8,123 bases of DNA from Nitrospinota bacterium (GTDB lineage: Bacteria; JADFOP01; DATKYB01). The notes under the pieces are model-generated. The model did no database searches, had not been told where the DNA came from, and saw nothing but the letters and a program-made list of their open reading frames with translations. The stretch's first letter is position 1. Every line of letters starts with the position of its first letter. The stretch spans positions 1 to 8,123 of the forward strand of contig DATKYB010000100.1 of the NCBI GenBank assembly GCA_035528715.1. The letters are read 5' to 3'. Position numbers and translations under genes: made by a program. Shown here piece by piece: positions 1-5,919 of the stretch.

Positions 1-176
1 AATCTAAAAAGGAAGAAAAAACAGAGGATAAAAAAGAGGTTAAGGAAAAGGAAAAGAAGAAGGAGAAAGAAAAGAAGGAGAAAAAAAAGAAGTCAGTTTC
101 AAAGAAAAAGGATATGAAAAAAGAAGATAAAGATACAGAAAACGGAAAGGTAAAAAAAACAGCAAAGAAAAAGTGA
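1..176 (+). CDS. C-terminal tail of an unidentified Lys/Glu-rich protein (5' end outside window)
   Basis: The reading frame with codons starting at position 3 stays open from the window edge to a TGA at 174-176 and gives the last 57 residues of a protein. About half of these are lysine (29) and about one fifth glutamate (11), with a few Asp, Ser, Thr and Val and almost no hydrophobic residues. The tail should therefore be disordered, very basic and without a fold. It ends in the basic sequence KVKKTAKKK. Such tails occur at the C-termini of several nucleic-acid-binding proteins, chaperones and ribosome-associated proteins, so the tail does not identify the protein. A good intrinsic terminator follows 35 bases later, which supports this being the real end of a gene and transcription unit. 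Nothing in the visible part allows a function to be assigned. Confidence 0.7.
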   Translation, partial: SKKEEKTEDKKEVKEKEKKKEKEKKEKKKKSVSKKKDMKKEDKDTENGKVKKTAKKK

Positions 177-211
177 TGTAAAAAACATTTTGTAACTAAA
201 TAAAAAATTTT

Positions 212-239
212 AAGGCAGCATAGAGGCTGCTTTTTTATT
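212..239 (+). terminator. Rho-independent terminator after the Lys/Glu-rich gene
   Basis: The hairpin pairs AAGGCAGC (212-219) with GCTGCTTT (226-233) around the six-base loop ATAGAG. The core is five perfect pairs, GCAGC/GCTGC, extended by one G-U and two A-T pairs. It is followed at once by a T-run (231-236) and further T-rich sequence. It lies 35 bases after the stop at 176 and before the promoterless-looking leader of the next gene, so it should end the upstream transcript. Confidence 0.88.
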
Positions 240-338
240 TTTTTAATTTTTTGTTTAATAATCTTAATTTGAAAACATTTCTTTTATTTCAATTACAGTC
301 CGATCAAATCTTTTTAATCAATCATAAAATCAAATTAT

Positions 339-344
339 AAGGAG
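339..344 (+). promoter_or_regulatory. Ribosome binding site that decides the thioesterase start
   Basis: AAGGAG at 339-344 directly abuts an ATG at 345, which leaves no spacer. It is six bases from the in-frame ATG at 351, a normal distance. This favours 351 as the start. Confidence 0.75.
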
Positions 345-350
345 ATGTCT

Positions 351-764
351 ATGACAGAAGAACTTTCTGCTGAGAACTGTTTTGTTTGTAGTGAAAGTAA
401 TCCTGTTGGATTAAAGCTTAAATTTAAAATGGAAGGAAAAATAGTAAAATCAGAATTTACTCCAAAAGCAGAACATCAAGGATGGAACAATATTACCCAT
501 GGAGGGATTATTACTGCTGTGTTAGACGATGCTATGGCATACTGTATTTACTTAAAAGGAATTGTTGGTTATACCGCAAAGATGGAGATAAGATTCAGAA
601 AACCCATTCCCATAGGTACAACATTATTGATATATGGCAGAATAGTTTCTCAAAAGAAAAACTTAGCGATAATAAAATCATGGGCAACTTTTAGGGATGG
701 CCAGATAGCAGCAGAGGCTAGGGGGGTCTTTACTATTGAAAAGAAAGGAGAAAGTTCATCTTGA
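351..764 (+). CDS. PaaI-like hotdog-fold acyl-CoA thioesterase
   Basis: This 137-residue protein matches the single-hotdog PaaI/4HBT-type thioesterases, which hydrolyse acyl-CoA thioesters in the cytoplasm, usually as tetramers. An N-terminal CFVCSESNPVGLKLKF stretch (residues 10-25) is the Cys-x-x-Cys and Asn-Pro-x-Gly-Leu signature of one PaaI subgroup. The central helix carries His-Gly-Gly at 50-52 followed by the acidic pair D59-D60, the usual position of the active-site residue. The strand VGYTAKMEIRFRKPIPIG (72-89) is the typical sheet edge, and GQIAAEARGVFTI (117-129) the last strand. The length is normal for the family. The ATG at 351 is preferred over 345 because of ribosome-binding-site spacing. 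No neighbour belongs to an obvious acyl-CoA pathway, so the substrate is unknown. The stop overlaps by one base an ATG that opens a 48-codon frame. Confidence 0.88.
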   Translation: MTEELSAENCFVCSESNPVGLKLKFKMEGKIVKSEFTPKAEHQGWNNITHGGIITAVLDDAMAYCIYLKGIVGYTAKMEIRFRKPIPIGTTLLIYGRIVSQKKNLAIIKSWATFRDGQIAAEARGVFTIEKKGESSS

Positions 765-910
765 TGGTAGAGATTGCAAACTTAAATCAAAATTATTTAC
801 ATACCGATGATGAGGTCATGAATTTCTGTCCGGATAATTCTAGAAATCTGATCTTTTTATTTATTTTTCATTTATTTCTTACAAAATTTGTTTGTCATTG
901 GCTTTTTTAA
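764..910 (+). CDS. Possible 48-residue small protein coupled to the thioesterase (doubtful)
   Basis: An ATG at 764-766 overlaps the thioesterase TGA by one base (TGATG), the arrangement typical of translational coupling. The frame runs to a TAA at 908-910. The peptide has a polar first half (MVEIANLNQNYLHTDDEV) and a strongly hydrophobic second half from residue 29 (LIFLFIFHLFL) that could span a membrane once. An AGGAG stretch lies at 746-750, 13 bases upstream, which is longer than ideal. Against it, the hydrophobic part comes from T-rich DNA that also precedes the alanine dehydrogenase promoter, and the frame ends inside that promoter. I do not recognise the peptide, and a chance frame is the more likely explanation. 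Confidence 0.18.
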   Translation: MVEIANLNQNYLHTDDEVMNFCPDNSRNLIFLFIFHLFLTKFVCHWLF

Positions 911-918
911 AATATAAT
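892..918 (+). promoter_or_regulatory. Sigma-70-type promoter for alanine dehydrogenase
   Basis: A perfect -10 box TATAAT (913-918) is preceded by TTGTCA (892-897) with a short 15-base spacer. TTGTTT at 888-893 with a 19-base spacer is an alternative -35. Transcription would start near 925, leaving a very short leader before the GAGGTGG ribosome binding site (928-934) and the ATG at 939. The short leader leaves room for the ribosome site but not for a riboswitch. Confidence 0.5.
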
Positions 919-938
919 TTATTTATTGAGGTGGCAAA

Positions 939-2051
939 ATGATTATAGGTGTCCCAAAAGAGATAAAGGAACATGAATATAGAGTAGGGATGGTTCCCGA
1001 GGGGATAGAACTCCTTGTCAAAGATGGTCATAAGGTTTTTGTAGAGACCATGGCCGGAGAAGGAATTAGTATAAGTGACAAAGAGTATATAGATGCCGGA
1101 GCCGAAATTCTCTCGACGAAAAGAGAGATTTATTTAAGGTCCGAAATGGTGGTTAAAGTCAAAGAGCCTTTGCCAGAGGAATTTGAACTTCTTCAAAAAG
1201 ATCAGATACTTTTTACCTTTTTGCACCTGGCCGCAGCACCGGAATTAACGAAATGCTTGTTAAAGCAGAAGGTTATTGCCATTGCTTATGAGACAGTTCA
1301 GCTTGAAAATGGTTCTCTACCTCTTTTGATTCCCATGAGTGTGATTGCTGGAAGGCTTTCAGTCCAGGAAGGGGCAAGCTTTCTAAAAAAGACAGAGGGA
1401 GGAAGAGGGGTTCTTTTAAGCGCAGTTCCTGGGCTTGAGCCTGGAAAGGTTGTTATATTCGGTGGAGGTACAGTAGGGTTTAATGCTGCAAAGATAGCAA
1501 TAGGATTGGGAGCAGAGGTTTCTGTATTCGATATAAATATGGAACGACTTCAGTATCTTGAAACTATCTTTTCAGGCAAGATAAAGACTCTCGTTCCTAA
1601 TAGACATAATCTGGAAAGAGTTATATCAGAGGCCCATATTATTATTGGAGCAGTATTGGTTCCGGGTAGAAAGGCACCGCATGTTCTCAAAAGGGATATA
1701 CTACCAAAGATGAAAAAGGGCGCAGTCATAGTTGATGTTGCCATTGACCAAGGGGGATGTGTTGAGTCTTCTAAGCCAACAACCTATAGTAAGCCTGTAT
1801 TTTTTGATGAAGGTATTATCCACTACTGTGTTCCCAATATGCCAGGTTCTGTTCCGAGAACCGCAACCTATGCCCTTACCAATGTTACCCTTCAATATAT
1901 CAGGGATATAGCCAATAAAGGATGGAGAAAAGCGATTACAGAAAGTTTACCATTAAAAAAGGGGCTTAATATATATAATGGAAACATAGTCTGCAGGGGT
2001 GTTGCGGATGGGGTTGGCCTTCCTTATCGAGAAGTAGATTCCATCCTTTGA
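939..2051 (+). CDS. ald: Alanine dehydrogenase (NAD-dependent)
   Basis: This is a complete 370-residue cytoplasmic enzyme of the AlaDH/PNT family, catalysing L-alanine + NAD+ + H2O to pyruvate + NH4+ + NADH and the reverse amination. The N-terminus MIIGVPKEIKEHEYRV is characteristic. All four residues known as key in characterised alanine dehydrogenases fall at the canonical numbers: R15 and K75 (substrate binding), H96 and D270 (catalysis). The NAD site shows the Rossmann glycine motif FGGGTVG (174-180), with D198 at the end of the second strand, which favours NAD over NADP. The C-terminal block HYCVPNMPGSVPRTAT (295-310) is also typical. The length equals that of standalone alanine dehydrogenases and is too short for a transhydrogenase alpha subunit with its extra membrane helices. 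The gene has its own promoter and a good ribosome site, GAGGTGG, four bases before the ATG. It faces comB tail-to-tail. In anaerobes it can serve either alanine use or NADH disposal. Confidence 0.96.
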   Translation: MIIGVPKEIKEHEYRVGMVPEGIELLVKDGHKVFVETMAGEGISISDKEYIDAGAEILSTKREIYLRSEMVVKVKEPLPEEFELLQKDQILFTFLHLAAAPELTKCLLKQKVIAIAYETVQLENGSLPLLIPMSVIAGRLSVQEGASFLKKTEGGRGVLLSAVPGLEPGKVVIFGGGTVGFNAAKIAIGLGAEVSVFDINMERLQYLETIFSGKIKTLVPNRHNLERVISEAHIIIGAVLVPGRKAPHVLKRDILPKMKKGAVIVDVAIDQGGCVESSKPTTYSKPVFFDEGIIHYCVPNMPGSVPRTATYALTNVTLQYIRDIANKGWRKAITESLPLKKGLNIYNGNIVCRGVADGVGLPYREVDSIL

Positions 2052-2070
2052 TAAGGATAAGGTAAATTTA

Positions 2071-2100
2071 GGAGAATCAGAGGTGATTTTTTCGATTCTC
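2071..2100 (+). terminator. Terminator-like hairpin after ald, with an alternative larger stem
   Basis: AATCA (2075-2079) pairs with TGATT (2084-2088) around the tetraloop GAGG, extended by weaker A-T and G-U pairs. It runs into six T residues (2087-2092), a weak intrinsic terminator 24 bases after the ald stop. The same left arm can instead pair as GAGAATC (2072-2078) with GATTCTC (2094-2100) across a 15-base loop that contains the T-run. The two structures exclude each other. Confidence 0.45.
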
Positions 2101-2172
2101 AGGAGGTACACCAAGAAGATTTTCAATAAGAAAATAAGATGAGTATCGTTGATGCCAATTCTTTTTTCGTTC

Positions 2173-2895
2173 TCATATTATAATTCTTTCTTTTTTCATC
2201 CTTGGAGTGATATTTGTCTTATCAATACTGGCGCATATTTTTAAATCTTCATAACCCCCTTTCTTTATTAGATGATTACCCCATTCAGATTTTTCAAGCA
2301 TTTTAAAAATATTATCCTTAAATCTATTATAGATTATAGTTGCTGCCAGAGCCGAATCAGAAAGCTTTATTTTATTTTTTATGTTTTTTATTAAACCCTC
2401 TATAATCATTCCACCACAAACAGTATCTTCTAAAGAAAAGAGTCCTCCAAGCCCAGAACATACAATAATTGTGTCTCTATAGTATTCTTGTAATTTCTTA
2501 ATCAGGGCAGTTATATTCATAAAGGAAGAGATGAAGACCTCTTTGGCAGAAGATGCTCTTTTTAGAGTCTTTGTACCATTAGTTGTCTTCATAATGATAA
2601 TTTTATTTTTTATAATATCTTCTCCATATTCTCTTGGTGAATTTCCCAATTGAAATCCTTCTATCCTTTCTCCTTTTTGGGCTCCTGCTAATAAAACCTT
2701 ATCTTTTCCTATTTTATTAGCTCTTTGAAAGGCATCTTCAAGAGTCAAAACAGGGATTATTGCAGAACAGCCATTTTTGAAGGCTGTTGTTATTGTAGTG
2801 GTTGTCCTAATGATATCGATAACGATAGCTATCTTGTCTTCAAGATTTCCTATATAATCCAGTTCTTCCGGTGTGAATAGTAGATTAACTTTCAT
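2173..2895 (-). CDS. comB: 2-phosphosulfolactate phosphatase family protein (ComB-like)
   Basis: This complete 240-residue protein belongs to the ComB family of Mg2+-dependent phosphatases. In methanogens these remove phosphate from 2-phosphosulfolactate to give sulfolactate in coenzyme M synthesis; Bacillus homologues are linked to sulfolactate in spores. Visible family signatures are IDIIRTTTTI (26-35), GERIEGFQLGNSP (75-87), TTNGT (104-108) and CSGLGGLFSLEDTVCGG (146-162), in the expected order and spacing, so the enzyme looks intact. The start is supported by AAGGAG seven bases before the ATG. It has no comA, comC or sulfonate gene beside it, so its physiological substrate is open; the archaeal enzyme is known to accept other 2-hydroxy-acid phosphates. 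It is transcribed divergently from the YhaM-like nuclease and converges with ald. Family assignment is firm; the precise reaction is not. Confidence 0.9.
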   Translation of the reverse strand: MKVNLLFTPEELDYIGNLEDKIAIVIDIIRTTTTITTAFKNGCSAIIPVLTLEDAFQRANKIGKDKVLLAGAQKGERIEGFQLGNSPREYGEDIIKNKIIIMKTTNGTKTLKRASSAKEVFISSFMNITALIKKLQEYYRDTIIVCSGLGGLFSLEDTVCGGMIIEGLIKNIKNKIKLSDSALAATIIYNRFKDNIFKMLEKSEWGNHLIKKGGYEDLKICASIDKTNITPRMKKERIII

Positions 2896-2960
2896 AATTT
2901 ATCTCCTTTTCCAAATCGAGTTTTATTATTTAACAGAAATAGAATTCATCGTAAAGATAA

Positions 2961-3000
2961 ATTTAATGCTATTGACATAATATTGTCATTATATTATTTT
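2961..3000. promoter_or_regulatory. Candidate divergent promoters and inverted repeat between comB and the YhaM-like gene
   Basis: On the + strand TTGACA (2972-2977) stands 17 bases before TATTTT (2995-3000), a possible promoter for the nuclease gene with a long leader of about 170 bases. On the - strand ATGACA (2989-2984) stands 17 bases before TTAAAT (2966-2961), facing comB. The two -35 boxes form the inverted repeat TGACA-N6-TGTCA (2973-2988). The -10 boxes match consensus poorly, and AT-rich DNA gives many such hits. Confidence 0.33.
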
Positions 3001-3100
3001 TGTTTACAGTCATTCTCGATTACTTTTCTTTCAAAGACCTGCTTTCGTGTTTTTTAAAATTAGACAGTTAAATAAAATAGATTAACAATAAAAAAAAGAA

Positions 3101-3157
3101 AATCTAAGCACCCTCTGTAAAATTGCTGATTATTTAAAAAGAAACTATTTTTTTTAA
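3101..3157 (+). other. Leader segment with weak hairpins before the YhaM-like gene
   Basis: The rest of the 282-base gap between comB and the nuclease gene is very AT-rich and has no credible open frame. Two weak hairpins lie in it. AATC/AGCA (3101-3104, 3107-3110) pairs with TGCT/GATT (3124-3131) with a two-base bulge, and TTAAAAA (3134-3140) faces TTTTTAA (3151-3157). Neither resembles a riboswitch I know. Both would sit in the 5' leader if the promoter near 2972 is real. Confidence 0.2.
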
Positions 3158-3177
3158 CAAGTAAAAGGGAAGATACA

Positions 3178-4119
3178 ATGAAATATCTAAAAGATTTAAA
3201 AGAGGGAGAAAAGATAATAGAGTTTTATCTTGTAGATGAAAAGCAGATAAGGGCGAAGAAAAATGGGGAGGAATACATATCTCTTAATCTCAAGGATAAA
3301 ACAGGCCATATACCCTCTGTTATTTGGGATAATGTTAGTAAATATAAAGACAAATTTCAAAAAGGAGATTTTGTAAAGATAGAGGGTTTAGTAGGTATGT
3401 ATGGTAATGGCCTTCAAATAACGATTAGGAAAATAAGGAAGGTCGAAGAAAGGGATGAGAGAGAAGGATTTGATGAATTGAATTATTTTGAAACAACTGA
3501 AAGAGATATCGAGACTATGTGGAAAGAGTTGCTTGATATTGTCGATAGCCTTGAAGATAAATATATCCAGAAACTGGTTAAAGAAATCACAAAGGAAAAT
3601 GAGAAAAAGATAAAGATGTATCCAGGGGCCATGAGAATCCACCACGAATACATTGGTGGATTTCTCGAACATACCCTATCTGTTGCTAGAACGTGTGACT
3701 ATTTCTCTGGAAAATACGGGGAAGTCAATAGAGATTTATTAATAGCTGGGGCTATATTGCATGATATAGGTAAGTTGAAAGAGCTTTCCGTAAGTAATAT
3801 TACAGAATATTCTGAAGAGGGCAATCTTATCGGTCATATAGTTTTAGGAAGCGATATGGTAAAGGAAAAGGCAAGAAAGATTGAAGATTTTCCAGAAGAT
3901 AAATTAATTCAACTGGACCATATTATTTTAAGCCATCAGGGCAATATGGAATGGGGTTCTCCTAAACCTCCGATGACTATTGAAGCATTGATACTTCATT
4001 ATGCGGAAGATCTCGATGCAAAGGTTAATATCTTTAAAAGGGCAGTAAAAAAGGATCGGGAAGAAGGGAAATTTACCCAAAAAGACCCACTTCTGGGCAG
4101 AGTGTTGTTTAAGGGATAA
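3178..4119 (+). CDS. yhaM: YhaM-like 3'-5' exoribonuclease, OB-fold plus HD domain
   Basis: This complete 313-residue protein has the two-domain layout of YhaM/CbfA-type exoribonucleases, which degrade RNA (and single-stranded DNA) from the 3' end in the cytoplasm. Residues about 12-88 form a nucleic-acid-binding OB fold (tRNA_anti-like), with the strand pattern ISLNLKDKTGHIPSVIWD (34-51) and GDFVKIEGLVGMYGNGLQI (63-81). Residues about 155-285 form the HD phosphohydrolase domain. Its metal-ligand pattern is visible as LEH (H165), HDIGK (H195-D196), GH (H220) and SHQG (H253), with D278/D280 near the end. The length equals that of Bacillus YhaM (about 314 residues). A purine-rich AAGGGA (3165-3170) lies seven bases before the ATG. 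The gene is alone on its strand, between comB (divergent) and the amidase gene (convergent). No component is missing; the only uncertainty is which RNAs it acts on. Confidence 0.93.
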   Translation: MKYLKDLKEGEKIIEFYLVDEKQIRAKKNGEEYISLNLKDKTGHIPSVIWDNVSKYKDKFQKGDFVKIEGLVGMYGNGLQITIRKIRKVEERDEREGFDELNYFETTERDIETMWKELLDIVDSLEDKYIQKLVKEITKENEKKIKMYPGAMRIHHEYIGGFLEHTLSVARTCDYFSGKYGEVNRDLLIAGAILHDIGKLKELSVSNITEYSEEGNLIGHIVLGSDMVKEKARKIEDFPEDKLIQLDHIILSHQGNMEWGSPKPPMTIEALILHYAEDLDAKVNIFKRAVKKDREEGKFTQKDPLLGRVLFKG

Positions 4120-4136
4120 AGAACAGAAGTTCTTTT
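4118..4136. terminator. Short hairpin terminator between convergent yhaM and amidase genes
   Basis: AAAGAAC (4118-4124) pairs perfectly with GTTCTTT (4129-4135) around an AGAA loop and overlaps the yhaM stop codon. The T-stretch is only four long and partly inside the stem. The symmetry lets it act for both converging genes, but it lies 21 bases past the amidase stop. Confidence 0.45.
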
Positions 4137-4156
4137 GAATGACCTCAAAAAACGAA

Positions 4157-5035
4157 TCAGATTTTTAAAATAGACTTTGGCAAGACTACCTTTACGCAGA
4201 CCCTTGGGTTAACAATCTGGCATATCTTCAAGTCTGCAGAAACGCTGATTAACATCGCTGCCTCTATATATTCTAAATCAAGGCATTTTACCAATAAGTT
4301 TGCCATATTATCCAATGCTATCTTTGATGCCTTTTCAACAGTCTTACCATCAGCAATAGTCATGATCTCTTTTTTTGTTTCTACCAACGGATGGGTCAAT
4401 TTCAGTTTGTTGTTTAAATTACATTTCATCGTAACTGTACCAGAGGTTTCCAGACCCGAGAGAAGGCTTTCACCGTCTCCCATAAGGGCATGGATGTCAC
4501 CTAAGGCTAAGTGAGCACCTTCAACGAAAATAGGAATATAGACCTTTGATCCTTTTTTAATAAGTTTATTGTCCATATTGCCACCATAAGGCCCACATGT
4601 TCCACAAGGAAAGAGACCGTCTTTAGGAGCAACCCCTATCCTGCCAATCATAGGGGATAGAGGAAGTTTGATTTTATTATTAAAATATGCAAAATTTTTA
4701 TCATAGTGAACCACCTTTTTATATGGTCTTGATATTTTTTCCTTAAATGCTCCTTTATTGGGATGGGCAAGTATTATTCCTCTATTATCAGTTAGTTCTA
4801 TATCAATTATATGAATCTCTAAAGTTGAACCAGGAAGAGCTCCCTTAATAAATATATTTCCTGTTATGGCATTTAATTCAGAGGAATCGTCAGAAAGAAT
4901 ATTTGAAAAATTCCGTCTCTTGCCAAATCTGTTATGGGTTTCAACTTTAAAGGGTTGGCCTGGTGAAATATATTCTGCTATAGGGTTTTTCCTGCTAAAG
5001 GAATATACCAGATTTTTCTGAGAAATGATTTTCAT
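4157..5035 (-). CDS. Acetamidase/formamidase family amidohydrolase
   Basis: This complete 292-residue protein belongs to the FmdA/AmdA family, which hydrolyses short aliphatic amides such as formamide and acetamide to the acid and ammonia. Family blocks appear in order: the N-terminal PGQPFKVET (25-33); GNIFIKGALPGSTLEI (59-74); PMIGRIGVAP (128-137); GPYGGNMD (148-155); VEGAHLALGDIHALMGDGE (171-189); and ISVSADLKICQIVNP (263-277). The length fits the short bacterial/archaeal branch rather than the roughly 400-residue formamidases. An unusual pair of cysteines, CGTC at 144-147, stands just before the GPYGGNMD block. The ATG has only a weak purine-rich stretch (AAAAAAGAATAAG) as ribosome site. 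The gene is divergent from an FCD-GntR regulator with overlapping promoters, so regulation by that protein is likely. The true amide substrate cannot be read from the sequence. Confidence 0.9.
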   Translation of the reverse strand: MKIISQKNLVYSFSRKNPIAEYISPGQPFKVETHNRFGKRRNFSNILSDDSSELNAITGNIFIKGALPGSTLEIHIIDIELTDNRGIILAHPNKGAFKEKISRPYKKVVHYDKNFAYFNNKIKLPLSPMIGRIGVAPKDGLFPCGTCGPYGGNMDNKLIKKGSKVYIPIFVEGAHLALGDIHALMGDGESLLSGLETSGTVTMKCNLNNKLKLTHPLVETKKEIMTIADGKTVEKASKIALDNMANLLVKCLDLEYIEAAMLISVSADLKICQIVNPRVCVKVVLPKSILKI

Positions 5036-5054
5036 CTTATTCTTTTTTAAATAA

Positions 5055-5084
5055 GTTATAATTGTATATATTTTACCTTGACAA
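5055..5084 (-). promoter_or_regulatory. Promoter of the amidase gene
   Basis: On the minus strand TTGTCA (5084-5079) is followed after 18 bases by TATAAC (5060-5055), giving a start near 5048 and a leader of about a dozen bases. Its -35 box lies on the same bases as the -35 box of the divergent regulator gene. Confidence 0.5.
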
Positions 5085-5099
5085 TAAGATACCGATTGT
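5061..5099. promoter_or_regulatory. Candidate operator: ATTGT / ACAAT / ATTGT inverted repeats
   Basis: ACAAT (5081-5085) forms an inverted repeat with ATTGT at 5095-5099 (9-base gap) and with ATTGT at 5061-5065 (15-base gap). The right repeat lies over the spacer of the regulator promoter, and the left repeat lies inside the spacer of the amidase promoter. Several GntR-family operators are AT-rich repeats with GT/AC half-sites, so this is a plausible binding region. It has not been matched to a known site. Confidence 0.35.
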
Positions 5100-5106
5100 T
5101 TAAATT
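5078..5106 (+). promoter_or_regulatory. Promoter of the GntR-type regulator gene
   Basis: A consensus TTGACA (5078-5083) is separated by exactly 17 bases from TAAATT (5101-5106, four of six matches). The predicted transcript starts about 45 bases before the ATG at 5159. This also argues against translation starting from the in-frame TTG at 5078, which is part of the -35 box. Confidence 0.55.
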
Positions 5107-5158
5107 ATACATAATACAAAAATCTAAAAATATCAATATTTTATTTATAGGAATAAAG

Positions 5159-5809
5159 ATGGCAATCACACATCCGAATTTAAAAGAGGTGGTTTATAAA
5201 GAATTAAAGAAGATGATCATATCCCATAAGATGGAGCCGGGAATAAAGCTTCACGAGGAACATCTTGCTGAAGAGTTAGGTGTTAGCAGAACCCCTATTA
5301 GAGAGGCCTTGAGCAAATTGGAGCAAGAAGGAATCGTAAAAATTATTCCAAGGAGAGGGGCTTATATTGTTAAATTATCCAAGGAAGAGATAGAGGAAAT
5401 ACTTACCATAAGGGAGTTTTTAGAGGCATTAGCAGTCCGTCTTTCTATTCAGCATATAAATGGTGATGTGATAAAAAAGATAAAAGAGTGTTTTCAAGAC
5501 TCAAAAGGAAATCCTATTGAGGATGATCCTTTAATAGCCCATAAAGCAGATGTAAAATTTCATGATATTATACTTGATACCGCAAGGAGTACAAAACTTA
5601 CTGAATTGATGAATAATATCTATGGCCATATTCAGATGTTGCGATACAGGGTGCTGACTCTTCCTGGAAAGGCCAGAAAATCTTTGAAAGAGCATCTCAA
5701 GATACTCGATTCACTGGAGAAGCGTGATGCCGATCTTGCAGAGAGATACATGAGAGAGCATATTAAGAATGTCAAAAACGATGTGTTAACTACCTTGAAA
5801 GAGGGATAA
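5159..5809 (+). CDS. GntR-family transcriptional regulator, FCD (FadR) subfamily
   Basis: This 216-residue DNA-binding protein has an N-terminal winged helix-turn-helix (about residues 8-72). Its recognition region, LAEELGVSRTPIREALSKLE (36-55), is followed by the wing RRGAYIVKL (65-73); both are hallmarks of GntR regulators. The C-terminal all-helical FCD domain (about 78-212) keeps the metal-ligand set in family order: D131 and H135 in DVKFHD, H179 in LKEHL, and H201 in MREHI. A metal-dependent carboxylate-type effector site is therefore expected. The ATG at 5159 has AGGA six bases upstream. Starting at the in-frame TTG at 5078 would add 27 unrelated residues and overlap the promoter, so it is rejected. 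Divergent placement from the amidase gene with overlapping promoters suggests it controls that gene and itself; the nearby desulfhydrase gene is a second possible target. The effector is unknown. Confidence 0.92.
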   Translation: MAITHPNLKEVVYKELKKMIISHKMEPGIKLHEEHLAEELGVSRTPIREALSKLEQEGIVKIIPRRGAYIVKLSKEEIEEILTIREFLEALAVRLSIQHINGDVIKKIKECFQDSKGNPIEDDPLIAHKADVKFHDIILDTARSTKLTELMNNIYGHIQMLRYRVLTLPGKARKSLKEHLKILDSLEKRDADLAERYMREHIKNVKNDVLTTLKEG

Positions 5810-5897
5810 ATTTCTTTCTTTAATTCAATCCAAAAAAATAGTCTTCATAATAAAATCTTTGTATTTTTCGTGTCTTCAAAAGAAAGCTACAAAAATA

Positions 5898-5919
5898 GGA
5901 ACCCCTAAATAGGTTTTTT
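5898..5919 (+). terminator. Weak terminator after the GntR-type gene
   Basis: AACC (5900-5903) can pair with GGTT (5912-5915), extended by G-T and A-T pairs, around an eight-base loop, followed by TTTTTT (5914-5919) and more T-rich sequence. The stem is short. It is supported mainly by the T-run and by its place about 90 bases after the stop. Confidence 0.35.

Noticed and set aside
345-350. Earlier ATG start (345) for the thioesterase
   Set aside because: The AAGGAG site touches this ATG with no spacer, while the ATG at 351 has six bases.
939-2051. NAD(P) transhydrogenase alpha subunit or saccharopine-type dehydrogenase instead of alanine dehydrogenase
   Set aside because: The length of 370, R15/K75/H96/D270 at canonical positions and no C-terminal membrane helices fit alanine dehydrogenase.
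2101-2142. AGGAGG at 2101-2106 as the ribosome site of a small gene after ald
   Set aside because: No ATG, GTG or TTG start lies at a usable distance with a frame longer than a few codons.
5078-5158. N-terminal extension of the GntR-type regulator from a TTG at 5078
   Set aside because: The TTG is part of a consensus -35 box, the 27 extra residues do not resemble the family, and the ATG at 5159 has a ribosome site and matches the usual N-terminus.
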